Source of the DNA: Arctic95D-9 sp035967665
Lineage (GTDB): Bacteria; Verrucomicrobiota; Verrucomicrobiia; Verrucomicrobiales; DEV007
DNA length: 64,000 nucleotides
Reading direction: 5' to 3'
NCBI GenBank assembly: GCA_035967665.1
Contig: JAYWLB010000107.1
Location: 1 to 64,000 of the forward strand
Part shown: positions 26,070-33,408 of the stretch, piece after piece
Layout: each line of letters opens with the position of its first letter
Position numbering within the stretch: position 1 is the first letter of the stretch
Position numbers and translations under genes: made by a program
The notes under the pieces: generated by a model
What the model was told of the DNA's origin: nothing
What the model saw: only the letters and a program-made list of their open reading frames with translations
The model's database searches: none

Positions 26070-27308
26070 TCAGCAGGCCAGCTTACTCAGCGCTGCCAGC
26101 ATAAGGTTGGCCCCGGCCTCGATGTCCTCCCAGGGGGTCCATTCCTCGGGGGAATGACTGAGCCCTTTCCGGCTCGGGACAAAGATCATCGCCATCGGTG
26201 CAATTCGACCGACGAGCTGGGCATCGTGCGCCGCTCCGCTCAGCATTGTGATGTGGCGGAGCTTGAGACGTTCCGCTTCCTCCTTGAGGATTCCGGTGAG
26301 GCGCTTGTCGGAATCCACCGGCAGAATCTCGCCCTGCACGTGGGTTTCGAATTTGAGTCCGCGTCGTCGTGAGATCGCGGCGAGTGCCTTCTGAAAGGCC
26401 TGCGAAAGCGCTTCAAGGGTTTCGGTGGAGGGGTCGCGAAAATCGAGTGAGAACTCAACCGCACCGGGAACGGAGTTCGGCGCTCCGGGCAGGATCTCGG
26501 CATTCCCTATCGTGGCGCAACTGTTTTCACCTCCGTTCTCTTCGAGAATACGCGGGACCTCGTGGGCAAAATCCGCAAGCCCCATGAAGGCATCTTTCCG
26601 GTAATTCATCGGCGTGGTTCCGGCGTGATTGGCTTCACCGTCAAAGCGGAGTGACCAGGATTGCAGGCCGGTGATGGATTCGACAATTCCCACCTGAAGA
26701 TGTTGTTCGTCGAGGACGGGACCCTGCTCGATGTGAAGCTCGAGATAGGAATCAATCTGATCGGGCTGCCGCCGCGCCTCGAGCGCCTTCATGGGGTCGA
26801 GGCCGTGTTCGAGCATCGCGTCGTGCAGGGGAATTCCGTTGAGATCGGCAGCGCTTCTGACTTTTTCCAGAGAGAGAAAGCCGGTAAAAGCCTCCGATCC
26901 GAAAGTCCCGCCGAAGCGCCCCTCTTCATCGGAAAAGGCGATCAGCTCGATCGTCTTCGCGAGTTTCGATCCCGATTCTTTCAAGACCCGAAGGCATTCC
27001 AGCCCGACGATAACGCCGAGGGTGCCGTCGAGCATTCCGGCACAGGGAACGGTGTCGATGTGCGATCCGACATACACTCGCGGCGAGTCCTCCTCCCCCT
27101 CGAGAATGCCGGAAATGTTTGCTGCGCCGTCACTGGCGGGCGTGAGATTGCACTCCTCGATGCGGTGAAGGAGCCATTGTTTCGCCTCCATGTCCTTTTC
27201 GGAAAAGGCCATGCGGTAGATTCCGCGGTCGCGTTCATCGAAGCCGATTTTCGCGAGCTCGAGAATATCTTTCTTGATGCGTTCGATGTCGACCGAGAGA
27301 TCTTTCAT
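26070..27308 (-). CDS. M20-family amidohydrolase (allantoate/N-carbamoyl amino acid hydrolase type)
   Basis: A 412-residue zinc-dependent hydrolase. It has G-S-H-I-D-T (His83), L-D-G (Asp94), A-F-S-D-E-E-G-R-F-G (bridging Glu pair), and C-terminal metal ligands in A-A-H-D-A-Q. The sequence style (G-G-T-F-G-S, L-E-L-H-I-E-Q-G-P-V-L, N-H-A-G-T-T-P-M) is that of allantoate amidohydrolase, beta-ureidopropionase and N-carbamoyl-L-amino acid hydrolase rather than of peptidases. These remove a carbamoyl or ureido group, releasing ammonia and CO2. The ATG overlaps the asnB stop by 4 nt, so translation is coupled. Confidence 0.9.
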   Translation of the reverse strand: MKDLSVDIERIKKDILELAKIGFDERDRGIYRMAFSEKDMEAKQWLLHRIEECNLTPASDGAANISGILEGEEDSPRVYVGSHIDTVPCAGMLDGTLGVIVGLECLRVLKESGSKLAKTIELIAFSDEEGRFGGTFGSEAFTGFLSLEKVRSAADLNGIPLHDAMLEHGLDPMKALEARRQPDQIDSYLELHIEQGPVLDEQHLQVGIVESITGLQSWSLRFDGEANHAGTTPMNYRKDAFMGLADFAHEVPRILEENGGENSCATIGNAEILPGAPNSVPGAVEFSLDFRDPSTETLEALSQAFQKALAAISRRRGLKFETHVQGEILPVDSDKRLTGILKEEAERLKLRHITMLSGAAHDAQLVGRIAPMAMIFVPSRKGLSHSPEEWTPWEDIEAGANLMLAALSKLAC

Positions 27309-29263
27309 GAGGAGATGAACTGCCGGTGGAGAATGTGAAGAGTGAGGAGGTGATTCAACAAGGTGTCTTTCCTCACCAGTGAGGTCGAATCCGTATCGTT
27401 GCGGTAGTCGGTGAGAAACTGACTGACGCGCTCCGGCGAACAGATCCCCGCTTCGCCGACGGTGTTCTCGTCGAGATAGGTGCTGATCAGTTCCTCGACT
27501 TTCGCCATTTTGGCTTTGTCAGTGTGCGCGGGCGGCGCCATGAAGGCGAACTTTTCACGTTTGTAGAGCACTTCAGGGAGAACGCCTTTCACCGCTTCGC
27601 GGAGGACGTGCTTCTCGATGTTCCCTTTGATTCGGAGGCTCGGCGGCACATTCACCGCCGCAGCGGCGAGGTGATGATCGAGGAAGGCGGGACGCGACTC
27701 CATTGAGTTGGCCATGTCGACGCGGTCGCCGCCCCAGTTCAGAATCTGCCCTTCGAGCTGGCATTTGCTCCAGGTGTATTGGGCGATGTCGAGCGGGTGA
27801 CGCCCTTCTAACATGGACCCGTCAAGACGGTTCGCGATTTCCTCGATCGGATCGTAGTCCTTGAGGTCGCGCTGGAGTTCATCGGAAAGAAGCGGTCGAG
27901 CGAGATCGAGGGTGTCCATCCACGGCTGAATCCAGGACGGGGTGAATCCGCAAAGGGCTTCCCACTTGGCATGGTGGCGCTGGTTCTCGGCGAGAATTGC
28001 CCCTTTGAAAAGCTTGTTGGTCTTCTCGAGCGCAGCCTGATACTCGGCCCGCACGCTGTCGGGCTCGTGGCTGAGACCGTGGAGAAACATGTCGCGCTTC
28101 AAGGCGGGGTATCCGGCGAACAGCTCATCCGCCCCTTCCCCGGTGATGACGCAGCGGTATCCGGAATCCCAAACCCGCTTCGACATGAGGTTCTTTGCCA
28201 CACCGAGGGTATTGTAAAAAGTTCTCTCACAATGCCACACGGTGTTGACGTAATTTTCCCCGTAGAGATCCGCCGCTTTGAGATTGATCACTTCCTGATC
28301 AGCTCCCATCGATTCGGCCATCTCTTTGGCAATGGGGGCTTCGTCGTAGGCATCGTCATCGAAGGAGATCGTGTAGGCCTTGGTCGGAGACTGCATCGCT
28401 CCCGTCGCGAGCCCGAGAATACAACAGGAATCAATTCCACCGGAGAGGTAGCACCCCACAGGCACATCGGCCTCGAGGCGGAGAACGATTGCTTTGATGA
28501 GCTCCTCGCGAATGCGCTCGACGTGCTCCTGCTCGTCCACTTTTGCGGGGCGGGATTCTTCGTGCGGGAAATCGAAATCCCAGTAACGCTGCTCGTGAAT
28601 ATCGAGTTTACCGCCGCGCTTCCGGATTCTCAGAAAGTGCCCCGGAGCGAGGGAAACGATATTTTCAAAAGCGCTCATTCCCGGTGCGATCGTCTGCATG
28701 AGCTGATGCAGGGCCGCCTTTGAATCGAGCTTCGCGGGAACATCGGGATGCGCGAGAACCGCCTTGGCCTCGGAACCGTAGACGATTTTGGTCTGATCGG
28801 GAGAGAGCCAGTAAAAGAGCGGTCGCACTCCGAAGCGGTCGCGGAGAAGAATCAGTTCGTCCTCCTGCCGGTCGTAGAGAGCGAAGGCGAATTCACCGCG
28901 AAGATGTTCCGTGAAATCGAGTCCGAACTTCCGGTAGAGACCAATCGCGATTTCGGAATCTGACTTCGTGATAAAACGATCGCCCTCCGCCATGAGCGTG
29001 GCGCGGTGTTGTTTAAAGTCATAGAACTCGCCGTTCGTGGTGAGAATAAAACGATCGTCAACAGCGTGGAGTGGCTGACAGCCGCCCGCGAGGTCATTGA
29101 TCGCGAGACGGGTATGGCCGAGAGCGACGCCGCGGTCGCGGAGCACGAACTGCCCGTTCCCGTCGGGGCCCCGGTGAACGATGGTTTCGAGTTGTCCCTC
29201 GAGAATGTCAGGGGTGGTTTCTGGTAGAGGAGTGGCCGAAAAGTGGCCGGCTATGCCGCACAT
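27305..29263 (-). CDS. asnB: Asparagine synthetase B-type (glutamine-hydrolysing) amidotransferase
   Basis: A 652-residue AsnB-type enzyme. The N-terminal Ntn glutaminase domain starts M-C-G-I-A-G, with Cys2 as nucleophile, and has H-R-G-P-D-G. The C-terminal synthetase domain has the PPi-binding loop L-S-G-G-I-D-S after V-P-V-G-C-Y. Family enzymes use ATP and glutamine to amidate a carboxylate, normally of aspartate, but many cluster-borne AsnB homologues act on other carboxylates. Here it lies 7 bp after a carbamoyltransferase-like gene and overlaps an amidohydrolase, so a dedicated substrate is plausible. The symbol reflects family membership only. Confidence 0.9.
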   Translation of the reverse strand: MCGIAGHFSATPLPETTPDILEGQLETIVHRGPDGNGQFVLRDRGVALGHTRLAINDLAGGCQPLHAVDDRFILTTNGEFYDFKQHRATLMAEGDRFITKSDSEIAIGLYRKFGLDFTEHLRGEFAFALYDRQEDELILLRDRFGVRPLFYWLSPDQTKIVYGSEAKAVLAHPDVPAKLDSKAALHQLMQTIAPGMSAFENIVSLAPGHFLRIRKRGGKLDIHEQRYWDFDFPHEESRPAKVDEQEHVERIREELIKAIVLRLEADVPVGCYLSGGIDSCCILGLATGAMQSPTKAYTISFDDDAYDEAPIAKEMAESMGADQEVINLKAADLYGENYVNTVWHCERTFYNTLGVAKNLMSKRVWDSGYRCVITGEGADELFAGYPALKRDMFLHGLSHEPDSVRAEYQAALEKTNKLFKGAILAENQRHHAKWEALCGFTPSWIQPWMDTLDLARPLLSDELQRDLKDYDPIEEIANRLDGSMLEGRHPLDIAQYTWSKCQLEGQILNWGGDRVDMANSMESRPAFLDHHLAAAAVNVPPSLRIKGNIEKHVLREAVKGVLPEVLYKREKFAFMAPPAHTDKAKMAKVEELISTYLDENTVGEAGICSPERVSQFLTDYRNDTDSTSLVRKDTLLNHLLTLHILHRQFISS

Positions 29264-29270
29264 AATAAGT

Positions 29271-30389
29271 CTAGGAGTTCTTGTTGGATTCGAGGTTGAT
29301 CATATTTTCGAGCGGCCCCAAACGGTCTAACACTGCGAGAAGCAATGCCTGTCGGATAAACACGGCTCCATGTGCCTGCGAGAAATAGAGATTGTGTGGT
29401 GTTTTATCGAGCGAGGTATCGAGCTCGCCCAGTCGCGCCATCGGATGCAAAATCACGGCGCTTTCCTTGATCGGACTTTCAGAATTCAACTTGAACCGGC
29501 TGTCCATGTTTTTGTAGGAGTCCCCGAGAAAGGCGATCGAATTCATGTAAATCACATCGAGGGCGGGAAGGTGCTCACGCACATCATTCGAGACTTCGTA
29601 GTCAATGTTCGCATCGGTGAGGCACTGGATGACATCCTCACCAAAGGGATCGGCCATTTCTGAAATCACGGTCACCTTCCGAATGTGATCCTGAAAAAGG
29701 AGAGACATGAGAAGAAAGGATTTCACCGCCCGCATCGAACCGGGCGTCCCGAGAATGCCGAGATTCATTTTCTCGGAATCATTCACGCAGGGCGCAGCGA
29801 GGGCCGGCTTCCACTTCAAGAGAGCGAACCAGTCGGCGAGAGCCTGAGTGGGGTGCTCGCCGGAACCGTTACCTGCGTTGATGAGAGGGATACGCAGATT
29901 TTGCAGCATCTCCTCCGGCGCCGTCGTCTCCGTATGACGCATGATGACGCAGTCGGCGTAGGCATTGAACATCTCGCCGATATCCGCGAGCGACTCCCCT
30001 TTCGCCTGCCCCGTCGTGCTCCCGTCGGCGATTGAAATGACTTTTCCATCCAGCCTAAGAATCGCGCTTTCGAAACTCGTCCGGGTTCGCGTCGATGCTT
30101 CGAAGAAGGCGGTTACGGCGATTTTCCCATCGAGCGGATGGTAGGGCCAGATCTCCAGCTTCTCTAAAACGGCGGCGAGCTTACATAGCTCTGTGACCTG
30201 CTCAAAAGTGAACTGACCAGCCTCAAGAATGTTTTGATTCTTGAGCTCGCCAAGAACCTCAAGGCTGACCGGATTGCTTTCGAAGAGGGTTCCGGGTTCC
30301 GGAAGAATCGCCTCGGATCCCTCGGGAGGTTTGATACTGGGACGCTCCGCTTCTTCCGGCGGATCGTCCCGCAATGGAGACTCTTTCAT
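29271..30389 (-). CDS. Aspartate carbamoyltransferase-like enzyme with altered acceptor site
   Basis: A 372-residue carbamoyltransferase homologue. The carbamoyl-phosphate residues are present: S-T-R-T-R-T-S-F-E, Lys in Q-A-K-G-E-S, and G-S-G-E-H-P-T-Q-A-L. The Arg equivalent to PyrB Arg167 appears in S-M-R-A-V-K-S. However, the PyrB T-R-V-Q segment that binds the aspartate side chain is replaced by N-S-I-A-F, and H-P-L-P-R reads H-P-M-A-R. It also carries about 55 extra N-terminal residues. These changes suggest an acceptor other than aspartate. It lies between a small membrane protein and asnB in one operon, which fits a specialised pathway better than pyrimidine synthesis. Confidence 0.82.
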   Translation of the reverse strand: MKESPLRDDPPEEAERPSIKPPEGSEAILPEPGTLFESNPVSLEVLGELKNQNILEAGQFTFEQVTELCKLAAVLEKLEIWPYHPLDGKIAVTAFFEASTRTRTSFESAILRLDGKVISIADGSTTGQAKGESLADIGEMFNAYADCVIMRHTETTAPEEMLQNLRIPLINAGNGSGEHPTQALADWFALLKWKPALAAPCVNDSEKMNLGILGTPGSMRAVKSFLLMSLLFQDHIRKVTVISEMADPFGEDVIQCLTDANIDYEVSNDVREHLPALDVIYMNSIAFLGDSYKNMDSRFKLNSESPIKESAVILHPMARLGELDTSLDKTPHNLYFSQAHGAVFIRQALLLAVLDRLGPLENMINLESNKNS

Positions 30390-30427
30390 TACGATGGAAA
30401 ATTGACGTTACAGGTTGGTTTTCAAGG

Positions 30428-30550
30428 CTACCAGAGGGTCCCTCTGATCCAGTCAACGATAAGAAGCACGATGAGGGCCAAAGCACCCAGCGCAGTCCAG
30501 CCGAGCGCGCCGTAGATAAAGATGTGGAGGAATGATTCGCTGAACATCAT
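30428..30550 (-). CDS. 41-residue single-helix membrane peptide next to symporter
   Basis: A short frame starts one base after the symporter stop and encodes about 40 residues beginning M-M-F-S-E-S-F-L-H-I-F. A single hydrophobic helix (A-L-G-A-L-A-L-I-V-L-L-I-V) is followed by D-W-I-R-G. The start may be either of two adjacent ATG codons (30550 or 30547). Its tight spacing and single membrane span suggest an accessory subunit of the symporter, a pattern known for other solute:sodium symporters, though I cannot assign it to a family. Genes this short are easily missed by annotation. Confidence 0.6.
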   Translation of the reverse strand: MMFSESFLHIFIYGALGWTALGALALIVLLIVDWIRGTLW

Positions 30551-30551
30551 C

Positions 30552-31991
30552 TCAGTGGTTTTGAACCGGCAGATCGGCCTCCCGGAAGGTTTCAGGTGAA
30601 ATAAAACGGGCAAGGATCGTCGCTACCATGGACACACCCGCGCCGACGAGTGATGCCGTGAACCAGCCCAGGGAAAAGTAGGCCCAGACCCCGAGCGCAC
30701 TTCCGGCAATGATCCCCGCAAGGACGATTCTGCGATTGATCTTCCGCCAGAACAATCCTGCAATGACCGGCCAGATCAGACTTCCCACGAGCGGACCGGA
30801 GATGAAAAGCGCGTTGATAATCGGCCAGTGCGGCGCTGCGAGAAGCCAGACGAGAACACCCAGTCCGACAATGACGATTCCGGCAGAGCGACGGAACTTC
30901 TCTTCGTTGACCTTCGCTTTGAAAAGCCCTTTCTGAACATCTTCGATGAGCAGGTCGGAAGTTGCCGCGAGAAGCGAATCAATCGAAGAGGCCATCGAAC
31001 AGAAAAGAACGATCAGGATGAGGATCCCCGAGGCCGCCCCAAGTCCTGACATATTCATAACCGCAGAGGCAACAACGGGTCCCGTCTGATTCTCATCCGG
31101 AATATTGATTCCCAACGGTCCCGCCGCGAGAGCGATGAACCCGGCCGCGATCGGGATCGGAAACCAGAGAAGCCCGGAAAGGAAAAAAGCTTTCGGAGCA
31201 ACATCCTTACGCATCGCAAAAGCCCGCGACCACCAGACGTTGTTGTGAAAGACCTCCCCGAATCCGAAAAGCATATTGTTAAACACCGCGAGCAAAGCAG
31301 CCGGCATCGCGATTTTCAAAAGCGACGGCTGATAGGTCGAGATGTGCTCGTAAGCCGTTGAAAAATCCAGCTTCGCGACGACGAGACCGCCAATGAAGAC
31401 AATCCCGACAAGAATAATGAGACTCTGGATAAAGTCCGTTCCAATCACCGCATAGAGCCCGCCGAAAAGGGTGTAGAGAATACAGACCACGAGGATCAGG
31501 CTCATTCCCTGGAGGTAGGGAATCCCCGCGAGCGCCTCAAGAAGATCACCGCCTGCTATCGCCATACTGACTAGCCACGAGAGCGAATAGAGCATCGTGA
31601 TAATCAGGAAAAGAGACCACCCGGCACGACCGTATCTCAGTCGAAAGAAATCACCCGCGGTGACGCCGGCGGGAAGAAGCGTACGTATCCGGCCGACAAA
31701 CAGTGCAAAGAGCAGCAGGCCGAAGCTCGCGGTCGAGTAGGCAAGCATCCCCCAGATCCCGAGAGTGAGCGCAAAGACCGGCGCCAGCATCGTCGTGTTG
31801 GAAGTTACCCAGGTCGCCATCGCGGTGGCGGAACCGAGTGACAAACCCACATTTCTTCCCGCGAGCATAAAGCCCTCCGAATTCTTTGCCCGCTTTCCCC
31901 AGAAAATACCGAGAGCCACCCAGAGGACACCTAACAGAATCACAACAATCCAGCCGGTGGATCGGGAAATGGAAAACACATCCTCTGTCAT
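30552..31991 (-). CDS. Sodium:solute symporter family (SSS) permease
   Basis: A 479-residue polytopic protein with about 13 hydrophobic segments. Features of the SSS family include the early G-R-N-V-G-L-S-L-G-S-A-T-A-M-A-T-W-V motif, Y-T-L-F-G-G-L-Y-A-V-I-G-T-D in the middle, and M-A-S-S-I-D-S-L-L-A-A-T-S-D in helix 8, where sodium-binding Ser residues lie. Members import sugars, amino acids, urea, allantoin-like or carboxylate substrates with sodium. Given the downstream amidohydrolases and carbamoyltransferase-like gene, the substrate may be a ureide or amide. It overlaps the Fn3-like gene by 4 nt and is followed after one base by a small membrane peptide gene. Confidence 0.9.
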   Translation of the reverse strand: MTEDVFSISRSTGWIVVILLGVLWVALGIFWGKRAKNSEGFMLAGRNVGLSLGSATAMATWVTSNTTMLAPVFALTLGIWGMLAYSTASFGLLLFALFVGRIRTLLPAGVTAGDFFRLRYGRAGWSLFLIITMLYSLSWLVSMAIAGGDLLEALAGIPYLQGMSLILVVCILYTLFGGLYAVIGTDFIQSLIILVGIVFIGGLVVAKLDFSTAYEHISTYQPSLLKIAMPAALLAVFNNMLFGFGEVFHNNVWWSRAFAMRKDVAPKAFFLSGLLWFPIPIAAGFIALAAGPLGINIPDENQTGPVVASAVMNMSGLGAASGILILIVLFCSMASSIDSLLAATSDLLIEDVQKGLFKAKVNEEKFRRSAGIVIVGLGVLVWLLAAPHWPIINALFISGPLVGSLIWPVIAGLFWRKINRRIVLAGIIAGSALGVWAYFSLGWFTASLVGAGVSMVATILARFISPETFREADLPVQNH

Positions 31992-32443
31992 CCCGCCTCC
32001 TTTTCACGGTTCTGAGCGGCCCCTGCAATGATCGCTCCGATCGTTAAAACGACAACAACTCCGCCGATCCCCAGCAACCAGGCGAGCTGGTCACGCGGGA
32101 AGAACTTCACCTCAATCGCAAGCGGTTCGGAACGGGGCTCTTCCCCTGACGCGCCGACCCGGAAATAGTGGGTGCCCTCGGCGAGGCCACTGAGGACGGA
32201 GCTGGCGTCATTCCCCTCATAGCGCACCACGAAAGGTTCAAATGACTCATTCGCCGACTGTTCGAGTGCGACCACTTCATTGCGGGGATTGCTCCATTTC
32301 AGAGTCACCGCCCCGTTGTCAGAGGGCTTCGCGATGAACGCCTCCCGCTCGAGGAAGTCGATCTCATCAGTGCCCCAACAAAGCCCGCCACATAGAAGCG
32401 CGATAGCAATAACAGTATGATGGGGGCGAAAAAAAAGGATCGG
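31988..32443 (-). CDS. Fn3-like single-pass membrane protein, 5' end unresolved (possible frameshift)
   Basis: The only canonical start is GTG at 32308, inside the domain, giving 106 residues. The same frame stays open upstream to 32443 and encodes a convincing signal peptide (T-V-I-A-I-A-L-L-C-G-G-L-C-W-G) followed by the start of a fibronectin-III-like domain (E-A-F-I-A-K-P-S-D-N-G-A-V-T-L-K-W), but it has no ATG, GTG or TTG. An eight-T run in the coding strand (plus 32429-32436) lies just before; a one-base change there would join it to an upstream frame starting near 32526. After the domain comes a membrane helix (L-L-G-I-G-G-V-V-V-V-L-T-I-G). The 4-nt overlap with the symporter gene argues for a linked role. 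Confidence 0.6.
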   Translation of the reverse strand, partial: PILFFRPHHTVIAIALLCGGLCWGTDEIDFLEREAFIAKPSDNGAVTLKWSNPRNEVVALEQSANESFEPFVVRYEGNDASSVLSGLAEGTHYFRVGASGEEPRSEPLAIEVKFFPRDQLAWLLGIGGVVVVLTIGAIIAGAAQNREKEAG

Positions 32444-32617
32444 TTACGGTCCGTTGCGGGTGAATCTTCAGGGCAACTCCATACCCAACCACACCCTGCT
32501 TTTCGTGCAAGTGAATCCTGTAACACATTCGGAACGCTCTCTGCCCCGCCCCGGAAAGTAGATCGATTTACAACCTGACACCGGAGCCCGCGCGCCGATG
32601 CAATCCGCGCGGACAGA

Positions 32618-32646
32618 CAGAGAACACGGGGGAAAACCGGTGCTGC
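32618..32646 (+). repeat. Degenerate copy of the CAGAGAACAC palindrome repeat
   Basis: CAGAGAACACGGGGGAAAACCGGTGCTGC keeps the flank and ending of the 66-bp repeat (CAGAGAACAC...GTGCTAC) with a mutated stem. It lies between the Fn3-like gene and the glutathione peroxidase gene. Confidence 0.6.
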
Positions 32647-32678
32647 GACAGAGCGCCTTACCCGGGCTCCGTGATCGG

Positions 32679-33233
32679 CTACCCTTTAATCGCCGCCTCG
32701 ATCGCTTCCGTCACTGAGGAATCATCGGGCTGAACCCGGGTCGCGAATCGACGAAGCAGTTTGCCGTCTTTTCCGATGAGAAATTTTTCAAAGTTCCAGC
32801 CGATGTCGCCCTGCTTATCAGGGTTGTCCGCGCTCGTGAGATACTGAAAAAGCGGTGCCTGATCGTCACCTTTCACCGAAACTTTGGACATCATCGGAAA
32901 GGTCACGTCGTAGTTATCTGAACAGAATTCCGCGATCTCCTCGTTGCTGCCCGGCTCCTGACCGCCATAGTTGTTCGCGGGAAAACCGATCACCGCAAAA
33001 CCGTCTTTCCCGTATTTCAGATCCAGCATCTGAAGCGGCGCATACTGAGGTGTCGCCCCGCATTTTGAAGCGACGTTAACGATGAGAAGGACCTTCCCCT
33101 TGTATTCGGAAAGATCGACATCCTTCCCTTCGATATCCTTAACCTTGTAGTCGTGAACGGATTCTTTGACGTCGTCAGCGAGGGTAAAAGAGGTCATTGC
33201 AGCAAGAGCGAGAGTGGCGAGCAGTGTTTTCAT
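32679..33233 (-). CDS. Exported glutathione peroxidase family protein
   Basis: A 184-residue thiol peroxidase with a cleavable signal peptide (M-K-T-L-L-A-T-L-A-L-A-A-M). The peroxidatic Cys58 lies in N-V-A-S-K-C-G-A-T-P-Q-Y, and the F-P-A-N-N-Y-G-G-Q-E-P-G and W-N-F-E-K-F-L segments supply the conserved Gln, Asn and Trp of the catalytic tetrad. The usual Cys in the F-P-C-N motif is Ala here. The protein reduces hydroperoxides, probably in the periplasm, using a thioredoxin-like donor as most Cys-type bacterial members do. It is monocistronic and divergent from the ceramidase-like gene. Confidence 0.92.
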   Translation of the reverse strand: MKTLLATLALAAMTSFTLADDVKESVHDYKVKDIEGKDVDLSEYKGKVLLIVNVASKCGATPQYAPLQMLDLKYGKDGFAVIGFPANNYGGQEPGSNEEIAEFCSDNYDVTFPMMSKVSVKGDDQAPLFQYLTSADNPDKQGDIGWNFEKFLIGKDGKLLRRFATRVQPDDSSVTEAIEAAIKG

Positions 33234-33268
33234 AGTTCGAGTGACTATATTACGATTCGTGGAGAAAA

Positions 33269-33292
33269 GTAGAACAGGTTTTCAGCCTGTTA
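33269..33292 (+). repeat. REP-like palindrome in the gpx-ceramidase intergenic region
   Basis: GTAGAACAGGTTTTCAGCCTGTTA contains the stem AACAGG/CCTGTT and shares the GTAG(C/A)ACAGGTTTTCA(A/G)CCTGT plan with 25061-25083. Confidence 0.7.
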
Positions 33293-33408
33293 GTATAGCC
33301 TATCCGCGCTGTCCTGTAGAAAGCCGGCAACACCGCAAACCGTCACAGCGCACCAATCACGTATTATTTCCCGCTTTACCAAACATTGCCAATTTCGAGA
33401 ATGGCGGC

